Notes under the pieces: model-generated
What the model saw: only the letters and a program-made list of their open reading frames with translations
Databases searched by the model: none
What the model was told of the DNA's origin: nothing
In this document: piece after piece, positions 12,201-21,300 of the stretch
Layout of the letters: each line of letters begins with the position of its first letter
Position numbering within the stretch: the first letter of the stretch is position 1
NCBI GenBank assembly: GCA_002118135.1
Contig: BDIU01000229.1
Span: 1 to 64,000 of the forward strand
Length of the DNA stretch: 64,000 nucleotides
Reading direction: 5' to 3'
Source: Trebouxia sp. TZW2008
Lineage: Eukaryota; Chlorophyta; Trebouxiophyceae; Trebouxiales; Trebouxiaceae
Translations under genes and position numbers: made by a program

Positions 12201-14705
12201 TGGCAGCATGTCAGGACATCAAACTGTGTGATCTTGAGCAGTGATGCTCCTTGTAGGGTCATTGCTGGTAACCTGTTCCTGAGACCGCAGCAGATTCTGT
12301 CCCTACGAGGAGCTGCAGACCTGGACAAGCGAGAACAGGTAAGCGTACACTTCGTTTCTTTCATCTATTTGAGACATATGCTAGACAGGCTCAGCAGGCC
12401 CAGCTCGGTGTGGACTGAAGCAAATAATTGTCCCCAACCAGTGCGGTCCTGACCATTTGCACTGTGCATGAAGGGAGTGCGGGAGATCCTTGTAAACAGA
12501 TGTCTGCTAAGTGTCTCTGGGTTTACCCCTAGCCTTTGTACCTGATAACTGCCCAAACATACATTTCAAATGTAGTCTGTCCGGTAGGCATACAGAACAT
12601 GCAAAGCTGGTCAAACGTCGTCTAAGGCGGTCATTCCTTGCTGATTGCTTGGTGGCAGCACAGCACAAATCAATATGTCGCTTCAACCAAGATCAGTGCT
12701 TCAATTCTGAGCGATAGTCAATGTGTCACTTCAACTAAGAACAGTGCTTCAGTCCTGAGCGTCAGTCACACTATAATGTATCGATGCATGCAGCCAATTG
12801 CGATTTGTGGCTTTGTCACAGCTGGCAGCTGTGTCAAGGGACTGCAAAGTCCCCCTGACTTTTCAAAGTTCTCTGATGCATATCTTTGCGCACTCCTTTG
12901 TACAGGAGGCGGGAAGGAGGCTGCTCAAACTCTGGCTCAAAAGTTGGTTGCTTTTATATGCTTGTTGGGTCATACAGAATCGACAATTGAGTAAAGCATC
13001 AAACAACAGCCTGAGTGGTGTCCTGTGACCTCTCTGTTGGGTCTCCGACACTGCGCTAAATGCAGGTAGTAAATAGCAACACAGGGTCAGACTGTCATGA
13101 TACCCTGTGAACGCTCTGCAAAGCTTGTGCACACTGCCATACAGGAGGTGGGAACAAGACAGGCTGCTCAAACTTTGGAAGGCATCATAGCCTCTGAGAA
13201 GCTGTATGAGTCTCCAGCTTTTGGCGTGAGTCACGAGGGCTTGACAGAGCTGCTGACAGAGGCCAAAAGGGTGGACGCTCTCATCACCGCAAAGCCTCCA
13301 GGCCACCCTGTAAGTACCCATGACAAAGACCCTTGTCACAAATACTCTGATCCCATTCATCTGCACTGGTACACGTCTGTTGACAAAACTTTGTCCAGGA
13401 TAAAGGCCCTGAGACTCACAGTTGGTCTAGAAAGTTGCACTCATGCCTGATAAGGCTCAAACACGGCATGCGGTTGCCTTGAAGGCTCCATCTGTCTTGG
13501 ATCAAAAGGGTGGACGCTCTCATCACTGCAAAGCCCCTGGGCCACCCTGAGGGTAATTGCACTCACCTGTACACCGCTCTCGACATGTGTGGCATAAGTC
13601 TGTTATTGTCAAATCGGCTAGTTCACGCTCTGTAAGTGCCTGCGGCAAAGACCCTAAGACTTGCATCTTGGCTAGAACTTTGACCTCATGCCTAATGAAA
13701 CTCAGTTACAGAATGTTTTTACCAACAAAGGCGTGTTCTGATTTCAATCAAGCAGGGCTGCTTACAGCAGTGAAAAGGATCAGTCCATTGCAGAAGGTGT
13801 CACATTTTTGTGTGTGAAGCGAGAAGGGACATTAACACATTGTTTCACACATGCAGGATTTGGAGGTTGCACATGCTGAGTCAGAGCAAGAGGCGTCAGA
13901 GACAGATGAGGATGTCAATAGCCAGGTCTGCCTTTGAAACTTGCACCACTTGAACATTGCAATCCACCTGCAACGAAATTTGTCTTCCATACCGCTGAAA
14001 GATGTGACAGACACTGCAACATTCCTGCGTGCAAGCGTGAGGCAGCTTGCTGCTGGCATCACATCTTGGCATCACATGTTGGCAGCACATGTCGGCAGCA
14101 CATGTCGGCATCACATGCTGGCATCACATGCTGGCATCACATGCTGGCATCACATGCTGGCATCACATGCTGGCATCACATGCTGGCATCACACGTTGGC
14201 ATCACATGTTGGCATCACATGTTGGCATCACATGCTGGCATCCCATGTTGGCATCAACAGAACCTGACTCCTGCTTACATTGCGCTGAACATTGCTGCCT
14301 GCAAAAGAGAGACAGCTTGCTGCTGGCATTCCATTTCGCCATCAACACAAGCTGACTCCTACCTGCACTGTGCTCAACATGACCCATGCTTGTAAAAGCG
14401 AGACAGCCTGTTGCTGGCATGCCATTTTGACATCAACACAAGCTGATGTTTGCTTACACTGATGTGCTCAGGGTCAGGAGGAGTTCTACCCTGCTAGCAG
14501 TTCTGCATTGCCAGACAGCCCTGTATCACCAGAGATTCAGGCACTGACAGACAATCCACTCTATGGTCGGAGTGCTATGAGTGAGACTGAACCAAGGTCT
14601 GTAGCTCAGCTGCATAAATTGAGTCAAGGGCCTTCACAGGCCAATGTCAGTAGTCCAAAAGCAGAAGCCAACAAAGGATGGCTTTCGAGATTGGGTCTGT
14701 CGTAA
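279..14705 (+). CDS. CSC1/OSCA-like calcium-permeable channel (about 22 exons)
   Basis: Predicted plasma- or endomembrane cation channel of the OSCA/TMEM63 (DUF221, RSN1_7TM) family, which gates under osmotic or mechanical stress. Exons with agreeing phases: 279-406, 594-739, 878-942, 1359-1496, 1849-2034, 2399-2485, 3094-3270, then duplicated exons near 3842-4480, 5832-6154, 6603-6713, 7603-7785, 8194-8372, 8637-8747, 8945-9053, 9449-9658, 9920-10069, 10257-10304, 10655-10948, 11759-11898, 12294-12338 (weak), about 13148-13312, 13857-13927, 14472-14705. Family hallmarks are an N-terminal TM helix, YYAPRRY followed by RPARLPYSFYKWIP, the HTVLVTDIP cytosolic segment, a coiled stretch before PSAFVTFK, then LFYVIPITAVQGLIN and further TM helices (FMPSVILRIFLALLPNLL; LLGLGFSVVGPLIAP). 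The C-tail is acidic and Ser-rich. A Pro/Ser-rich loop (exon 1359) and the 3.8-5.7 kb segment are not typical of the family. Exact joins between 3271 and 5831 and between 11899 and 13856 are unresolved. Confidence 0.85.
407..593 (+). other. GC-AG intron 1 of the channel gene
   Basis: Exon 1 must end at 406 for phase to match the next exon at 594. The donor then reads AG|GCAAGC and the acceptor TGCAG. The join gives YYAPRRYIRNGRKRPARL, which matches the family. Reading on past 406 gives no family similarity. Confidence 0.75.
2098..2232 (+). repeat. Degenerate copies of the exon at 1849-2034
   Basis: Two partial copies of the 3' end of the preceding exon lie in its downstream intron. The first (about 2098-2153) still reads as YDSDYSMPVY and ends NLDK before a GTG donor-like site. 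The second (about 2185-2228) reads DYSVPLYQYINLN and then stops. Neither has a full-length 5' part. Confidence 0.8.
2794..3040 (+). repeat. Two upstream copies of the exon at 3094-3270
   Basis: Each copy starts directly after a TGCAG or ATGCAG acceptor, like the true exon. The copies read LRWQLNKEAVALYIQ (near 2795) and LLWRFNKAFVALHIQYL (near 2944) against LLWRFNKEAVALRIQYL in the true exon. Both run into stops or lose the HTVLVTDIP core, so they look like fossils. The acceptor was duplicated with the exon. Confidence 0.85.
3842..4480 (+). repeat. Four tandem copies of one coding exon
   Basis: Copies start after an AG acceptor at about 3842, 4012, 4119 and 4280, each with EWVKGIAKTGFG or a variant. 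Copies 1, 2 and 4 keep the LADSGLSATIG stretch or part of it; copy 3 lacks three codons. Copies 1, 3 and 4 all have GT at the same place after the PGL codons (GTAGAC, GTAAGA, GTAGGC). Copy 4 alone runs on in frame through SALPANILDKLPEIIARL. Three of the four could be spliced as alternatives; which are used cannot be told from sequence. Confidence 0.85.
4880..5700 (+). repeat. Tandem repeat of about 250 bp in the channel gene
   Basis: Blocks starting near 4880, 5085, 5335 and 5580 share AACAGCTGCAGACCCTGGAC-like sequence, then a stretch reading SAQPADILEKLPDAVSRLL, then AGGGTTGCTTGTGTCAGCCA. The SAQPADILEKLP segment resembles SALPANILDKLPEII near 4422, so the unit seems to come from coding sequence of this gene. 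Two further shorter copies at 5708-5770 and 5878-5945 share GCAGACTTGACACCCA; the second lies in the true exon. Confidence 0.75.
8568..8615 (+). repeat. TGTGC pentanucleotide microsatellite
   Basis: About nine perfect copies of the 5-bp unit lie in the intron just before the acceptor at 8636. A looser version (CTGTGCGGTG and similar) occurs at 8378-8412, directly after the previous donor. The tract therefore spans the pyrimidine-poor acceptor region. Confidence 0.9.
10441..11315 (+). repeat. Tandem copies of the membrane-helix exon 10655-10948
   Basis: An upstream copy (10441-10527) repeats the first third (ALSTKPVGFLLLLGLLFYY) after a TGCAG acceptor but stops with TGA. Two downstream copies repeat the last two thirds: near 11005-11119 (LGLGFSVVGPLNAPI, with part of the helix missing, ending QSGGK before GTAAAG) and 11155-11310 (LGLGFSVVGPLIAPS, ending QIGGK before GTACTC). 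All keep the reading frame and a donor GT. The lack of a full 5' part makes simple exon replacement unlikely for the downstream copies. Confidence 0.85.
11562..11640 (+). repeat. Upstream copy of the exon at 11759-11898
   Basis: Matches the start of the exon that reads IWRQAFDQIIVAVLIFQLL. The copy has GCGGAAAGCCTTTGATTGA, so a stop replaces the Asp-Gln region, and it lacks a TGCAG acceptor. It is a decayed exon copy. Confidence 0.8.
12660..12772 (+). repeat. Two-copy 55-bp direct repeat in an intron
   Basis: Two adjacent blocks share GTCACTTCAACTAAGAACAG / GTCGCTTCAACCAAGATCAG followed by TGCTTCA and CTGAGCG. No coding sense is seen. Confidence 0.7.
12903..13560 (+). repeat. Copies of the penultimate exons of the channel gene
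   Basis: The exon start near 13148 (acceptor ACAG, then EVGTRQAAQTLEG) has an upstream copy near 12906 (acceptor ACAG, then EAAQTLAQKL in a related frame). The exon end RVDALITAKPPGHP (about 13268-13312) has a downstream copy near 13507-13550 (RVDALITAKPLGHP). So both ends of this exon have been duplicated into flanking introns. Confidence 0.75.
14053..14262 (+). repeat. 13-bp minisatellite, about 16 copies
   Basis: The unit GGCATCACATGCT is repeated about 16 times with few changes in the last intron of the channel gene. Because 13 is not a multiple of 3, each forward frame reads the same 13-residue peptide in rotation, and none of the three frames has a stop inside the array. Confidence 0.9.
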
Positions 14706-15377
14706 CATCAAGCCTAGTGAACGGACGATCATGAACGCTATGTCTCCAAGCAAACATATGCATGCAAGCTCTGCTTAAGACATTTCAAAGATGGTCACTA
14801 CTATGTTCAGACTGTTTCATGCAGCTTTCGGCTCATGTCGTTAGAGTGTTTAGGTAGACTGAGAAGCTTTGGGTTCATTTGATTGCATTGTTCATCCAAA
14901 AACGTGTGTCCTTGGTCGACTTGTTAGCAAATCGCTGTAGCTAAGACTGCAACGACTCAAATGGCCATGCTATATTTGATGCATGAGCAGGATCGGGGTA
15001 TGTAGCTGTTTGATGAGGCAACCGCTGTCCTGAATCAATAACCACGTTCAGCTGACAATGCCCTTTCGAGTCAGGTCCAACGAGTGTGATTTGCCTCCCC
15101 AGAGTGCGAATCCAATTCCGCAAACCCTCATTTGAATGCTGTTGAAGGGGTAACACAACAGTAAAGTCAGACCGATGGCAACATCAACCTCAGCTGCAAA
15201 AACAATGTTCAAATTGAATGCTCAGTTGGAGCACATTGCCTTCTGAGCGCAGGTTATTAAGAGGCTACTGAACATCACTCCTGGTGTTCACAGGCCTGAA
15301 CTGTCCCATGCAGATCTAAAAAGGGTGCTGAGTCTCCAGCAAACCCCTGCTGGTCTGCCCCTGTTCCAGCTCGAACT
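14706..15377. other. Convergent intergenic region between channel gene and EFL1
   Basis: The stop codons of two convergent genes bound this 672-bp stretch. I see no further gene. It must hold both 3' ends and polyadenylation sites, but I could not point to a clear TGTAA-type signal. Confidence 0.6.
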
Positions 15378-18300
15378 TCACACCTTCCTGGCCCTTGTGC
15401 GCTGTTTGGTTGACACCTCAACAACCTTTTTGTCAGTTGGCAAACCCTTGCGGCGTCTGACTTCATCAATCATGGTGCGAGCTAAGTTTGCTGTGCCAAC
15501 CCCTTGCCCTTCTTCACCAAACTCTTCCCGCTCTTCTTCAGTCACTGGCACAAAGAATGGATCTACTTGTAGTCGCTCCCAATGAGACAGCATAAGCGAG
15601 GCTGAAGCTGCACCTGTATCGTACAAAAGTCATAGTGTCCAGAGGCTCAGGTGAGATGCATGTGCAACCCCAATACGCTCCACACATCACAAACCAGCAG
15701 GGCAAAACTTTTTAAACAAAGTTGTCCAAGCTGACGCAGAAGAATCCAGTCGATTTGAAATGGTGTATGCTGACAGCACATTGTGCATTTTGAATGGCAC
15801 GGTAAGACTGCAGCTAAACAATGAGTCAGAGGCTTGCAACCTGGATAACAGTCCAAACTGCTCAGCATTTGTACACCTCACTGGCAAGAAAATTTGTCAA
15901 ATTGAAGTTTGTAACTTGCTGCCTTTGCATGAGCCGCGCAAGATTCACCTGATGACTGCCTTCTCATGTCATTGGCAAACCCAAAAGATGCTTGTGCTGG
16001 CAGGTAAGCGTGTATGCTGAACAGGTCGCTCCCCTCCCTCATCTCTTCCAGCACCACCCTTGCTCGTCTTCTGCCCAGCACTGCATACACGCCTGCACAC
16101 CAAATGCATCACTGTCAGTCAAATCATGTTCACCTGTCAAAATCTGCCCAGCACTGCATGTACATCTGCAGAGCAAAGGTGACACTATGTACAGCACCAA
16201 ACGTCATACAAAACTGCATGGCTAATGCAAATGTGGGTGACCAAGAGACTGCTTAAAAGCTCATCTGTGAACAGCTGTTTCACCTGAGAGGGCTTCTGAA
16301 GCTGTTGAGACCTGACACAGGAACATGGCCTCCACCAGGCGAGGGCCCCCTTCCAGAACAGCCCTCCTGAAGGCCTGCCGGGCTGTGCTAGTCACCTACA
16401 ACGCATCATAGTCTGATAGACATACAGTCATTGCCACTCTGAAGGCCTGTAGGCTGTATCAGTCACCTGAAAGGCTTTGCTGTTGTCATAGACCGGGCTG
16501 TGCTGCTCGTCTGAGAGCTATCACAGTCTTTTTGACATATGTCAGACAGTTGCAGCATTGCACAGATGTGCAAGGCTCAGCAATCTATGCAGAACATGGG
16601 TGACTGATGAACACGTTTCCTGCAATATTCCTTGTCACTTAACCTAGCCAGCTAAAAATGGACTGATGGCAAAAAGATCTGCACACAGGTGCCACTGGCT
16701 CACTGCTTAGCATGCAAGCATGTTGACTGAGGCCTGACCTGCCCTGAGAATGGCCCATACACTTCTTCAGCAAGGTTCACATTCCCAGGATTATCCTCCC
16801 CTTCTGGCACATTCAGCCTAGCTTCTACTTCGAAGGCAATGCCCCACATGGCCTCATCGCACAATGGCCCTGCTGCGGAAGCCAGCTGGAAGCCGTGCAT
16901 GATGCCGGATTTCACGCTGTGTTTGACCCTGTCCCACCCCTGCCCCATTGAGGGGGGCCCCTGGGAGGCTGAGGCTGCCAAGCCCAACATTGCTGAAGCT
17001 TCTGGCCTGCCTAATTGCAATGCTATTTGACTTGTCCCGGCCTGCACAGAGCACAATGCTGTTGCTGGTACTTCATTGTACAGTTGTGAACTTCTGTAAT
17101 GTTTTCTGCCATTCCAATGTCCTGAGTCGTCTTGCCAAAGGTCACTTTAGGCGTGCAACATGTGACAGCAGTATCAGCCTGTACAGTCCTCAATCAATTC
17201 AGATTTGCAATGCGCAACAAGAATGTCAGCCTGCATAGTTCCCAACTGCTGCAGAATTACAGAATGCAACAACAATGTTGGCCTACACAAGAGTATTCAT
17301 AGGAACAGGCGTTTTAGAAGCCCACCTTTGCACTGATCTCACTTTGTGTATCTGCCTCGGCCATCTCTGAGGGTCTGAGGGCGGGGTCTTCTACCTGGGG
17401 CGCCCCCCCTGCAACCCCTCCTGCACCCCCCTCTGCTTGGGCGGGGTGGAAAGCACTCTTCTTCTCCTGCTTGGCTGAAGCCTTCACAACTGTTGTCTCT
17501 GGCACACAGAAAAGGCTGGAGGGGGCGGTGGTTTCAGAGCTGAGCAGGAAGTTTGGACCAGTTCGCTTTGGTCCCAGAGACCAGATCCTCTGCGGACAGC
17601 CACAGGCACATGTATAAGACCTCTGGGTTTTTTGATTTTGTCCTACCTGTTTGATCTTTGGGACCTTTTCTTGATTTATATGTGCGGTGTCTACGCAAAC
17701 GCCATCCTTTTCTGAAAAAATCCAATTTGCTGTACACGACGTGTTCTACAAGGGGTTTGGAGCAGACACATGGCACAAGACATAAGAGTTTCAGGCAGTT
17801 GTGGGCAGCATGCAAGCTATCACTTTGGCATCGGAACAGGCTACAAGCCTGAGCTGGATGCGAGTCATACCACGACAGTCAGAGCAATCCCAATGCTGAA
17901 GACTGAAAATATTGGATCCAGAGCATGACGCTTGCAACATGTTACAACAGGCTTGACACGAGGAAATGTGCGCTTCGACTGTATTGCTCCTTGTTTCACA
18001 TGACTAACCTGCAGAATGGCAGGAGGTCCAGCTTTAGTATCCTTAGCTGCTGCTAGTAACCGCTGCTTCAGAAGCCCAACTTTGCCAGACGCCACACTGC
18101 TATTGCCATTCTGATCTTCATTCTGCAGATTGTCTGTGGTGTTGTGGTCTACAGTGCCATCCATTGCCCTCCCTTTCAAGCCATCTATACCATCTAGCGC
18201 CCCTGTTGGAGCCTGTGTAGCCTTTGCAGCTTGCTTCTGTAAGGATCTGCTGACTCCTGATGCATCACTGAGGGCTTCGGACGCACTGACTCCAGACTGG

Positions 18301-21300
18301 TGACTGCCATTGTTGTTGCCATTGTCAACAGCCGCCTCTCCAGCATCAGTTGAACGTGCATCTGTTTTCGCTCTAAGTGATGCATTGCTTGCACCTGCTT
18401 GCAGTTCTGATGACCTGAGCTCATGGCTTGAAGCATTTCCATTGGATGCCATCCTCATTTCATGGGCTGCTGGTGTGTCAGCTTTGTCTGTCTGTGCGTC
18501 AGTGCTGGCTGCTGGTGTGTCAGCAATGTCTGTCTGTACGTCAGTGCTGATTCCCTCAGACGACAGTGTGGCAGTATCTGTCTGTGCGTCTATGCTGACT
18601 CCATCAGCAGATGATGTGGCAGTGTCTTCTGTTTGTGGATTGTCAGAAGGGCTACTTTGAGAGGCAGCAAGTGTCATACGAATGAGGTCTGCATTCTCAT
18701 CCAGGGCAGTCGCCACAGGACCAGGAAGGGCTATAGCCCTGATGCGCATTGTGCAAACGCCATTTGCTGTTGTAGCTTCTACTACCTGCGATTGATGAGC
18801 GTGGCATGCTTCACTTGGCCTTCACAAGTCACAAGTCACGAAATCACGATGCAGAGCTCAGTGATGCGTGTGATTTGAACACTATCTGCTGTAGCTGAGC
18901 AGCGCTGCTGTAGGCATTGCTGATATGACTGCACATTGCAGCCACACAACAGAGTGAGTCACACAGTTGCAACCCTTGGCAGGCTTGACAACAGCTTGCT
19001 TCACACGGCAGCAAACCTTGGAAAACTTGACAAGAGCTTTGATTGCACAACAGGCAGTCTCACCCAGCAGCACACTTGAAAAGGGGTTGACAACATCATG
19101 CTTCACACAACAGCAAAATTTTGAGTTTTTGACAACAGGATGCTTCGCACCTTGTGAGCGCTTGACAATGGCTTCAGATGACGCAGTGACACAAGGGGGT
19201 TGCTTCATACAGCAGCCCACATTTGAAGACTTGACAGTGCTTTGGGTTGACCTAGGTGCCGACATGTTGCTTGGCAAAGTGGCAAGCTCGGGACTCATTG
19301 AAACAATTTGCTTCACACAGCAGCACACCTTGGGAGGCTTAACAATGGCTTCAGGTGACTCTGACTGCAGGAACACTGACTCCCTGAAAGCCACCAAGGG
19401 CGGTGACACTTGGAGCTGGATCCTTGCAAAGCGCTCCTTCAGGTCTTTGATGACTGTCTCCAAATGGACCTCACCTACAAGTTGGAGGCCACTCAGCAAG
19501 TCAACATCATGGTCACCTTCATTGTGTACATGGTTGCTGGCAAAGTCTTGTAACCCTGCCAGGTGTATACAGCAATAATATGTATGGCTCTCAAGCTATT
19601 TTGTGCCAATGCCCATTAACCCTGACTCAAAACTGCGCAACTGAATTTGGAGAGTTGAGCAATGTCTGCATGGGTCAGGTGTCATCACACAAGTTTTCTG
19701 GCACAATGCAGGCCACACCGCAAGTGACTTTGCAGCCAAAACAACGGTTTGTGCCATGAGTTGCTGAACAGAGAGTCTGTGTTTGCAAAAGCAGCCCAGG
19801 ACTGCTGCTTTCAGGAGCAGAAAACAGCACACACGTCGTCATTTTACCTGCTCTGATGCTGCATAGACGTGGTTGCTGGGCTCCAAAGCCTGCCTGGCAA
19901 GTGCATACAACGGACGAAACGGATCATGTGTTTGCTTGTGTTCGAGGTGCACTGTGTATGATCATACCTGCAGCGCCCAGAACATACTCTCCCTTGTCCT
20001 GCAGGGTGACCTCCAGGAAGGGGTCAGCCCTGTTGAGCAGGCGCAGCCCTTCCACTAGCCTAGGCAACTCACTGGGCAGAGCTGCCTCTACGGCTACTCT
20101 CACAATAGGAGCAGCCTGCATAGGCAATTCTGCTTATCTCAGGAAACAAATAGAAGCAGCACTGGGTAGCAGACAAGCTGGCAAGCCACATCATACAGGG
20201 GAGCAGAGCTTTGACATGGCAACAAAACCTTGCTGCGATCAATGCAGCAAGACCCTACTAGAAACAGCATGGGGGTCAGGGGTTTGCAGCCCTCCAATCA
20301 AGAGCAGTGCAACAACTCTCTGACAGAGCAGCATATCTGTACATCAGAGCAAAGCCACTACGCCCCACCTGGAGCAGCATGCAGGCTAGGAGGCTGCATG
20401 CCTACACCAACAGCAGTAAGGCAAATTTTGAAAACAGCAGCAGACCCACTTGGATCCAAATCATCACAGCACAACTGGAAGAGCATGGGCGCTAGGGGTC
20501 TGCAGGCACGGGTGGAGGAGATGGTAGCTGACTTGAGTGTGGCAGTTGCCAGACCCTTCATGACATTTGCATTGCACCTAGGGGTCTGCAAGCCTCAATC
20601 ATAGTCAATACAGCAAACCTTTGGCAGAGCGGTCAGACCCCACCTGGAACAGCATAGGGGCTAGGGGTCTGCAGGCAGGGGTGGAGGAGATGGTGGCTGA
20701 CTTGAGTATGGCAGTGCCCAGCCCTCCCATGGCTATCACATTGCCAGCTGGTACCTGTTGCAGCCTGTCCAGGCCTCTGCCCATCATCAGGAACAGACCA
20801 TCAATCTGCAATGATACATATCATTGCATGAATGATCCACGTCGTTGCAAGCTGCTGAGTATGGGCAACCACAGCTGTGCTGCAAGAAAGCATACACATG
20901 ACACACGTGTACACGTCATCTCAAAGAAGGCACAGGATGCATTACATGGTAAGCCATGCTGCCATGCAAAGCAGCATAAAGGCAGCAGCAGATGAATGCC
21001 ACACCTGCTGGACCTGTCTCTGCAAGTGTGGCTGAGATGGGTTGTAAGCTGCAGACAACACATGCACAGACTGGCCATCCCTCAGCACTCCGCTGAACAC
21101 ACGCCCAAAGGCCAGAAACACTTCCTGGCTGGGGTCTTGTGGGGGAGCCCTTCCTGCTTGCCTGCAAGCCCACGAGATCAGACCATTTGTCCATTGTCAA
21201 CAGGACACTGTGCTGAGCTGACAGTGCTCAAGCCAACTCCCAGGGGTACGCAGTATGCCCAAGACAATCAATCAAGATGTCCCTGCAGCTGCTACTGGCT

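Noticed and set aside
14053..14262. CRISPR array
   Set aside because: The 13-bp units are contiguous with no unique spacers, and the DNA is eukaryotic.
13934..14395. Three overlapping plus open frames of 100-150 codons
   Set aside because: They arise from the 13-bp minisatellite, which lacks stops in any forward frame.
17865..18749. 294-codon minus open frame as a separate gene
   Set aside because: It is the exon 18785-18009 of EFL1; the acceptor GCAG at 18786 and donor GTTAGT at 18008 keep phase with its neighbours.
18967..19578. 203-codon plus open frame
   Set aside because: Mirror of the Cys-rich tandem repeat opposite EFL1. It has no motif and no start context, and openness follows from the repeat unit.
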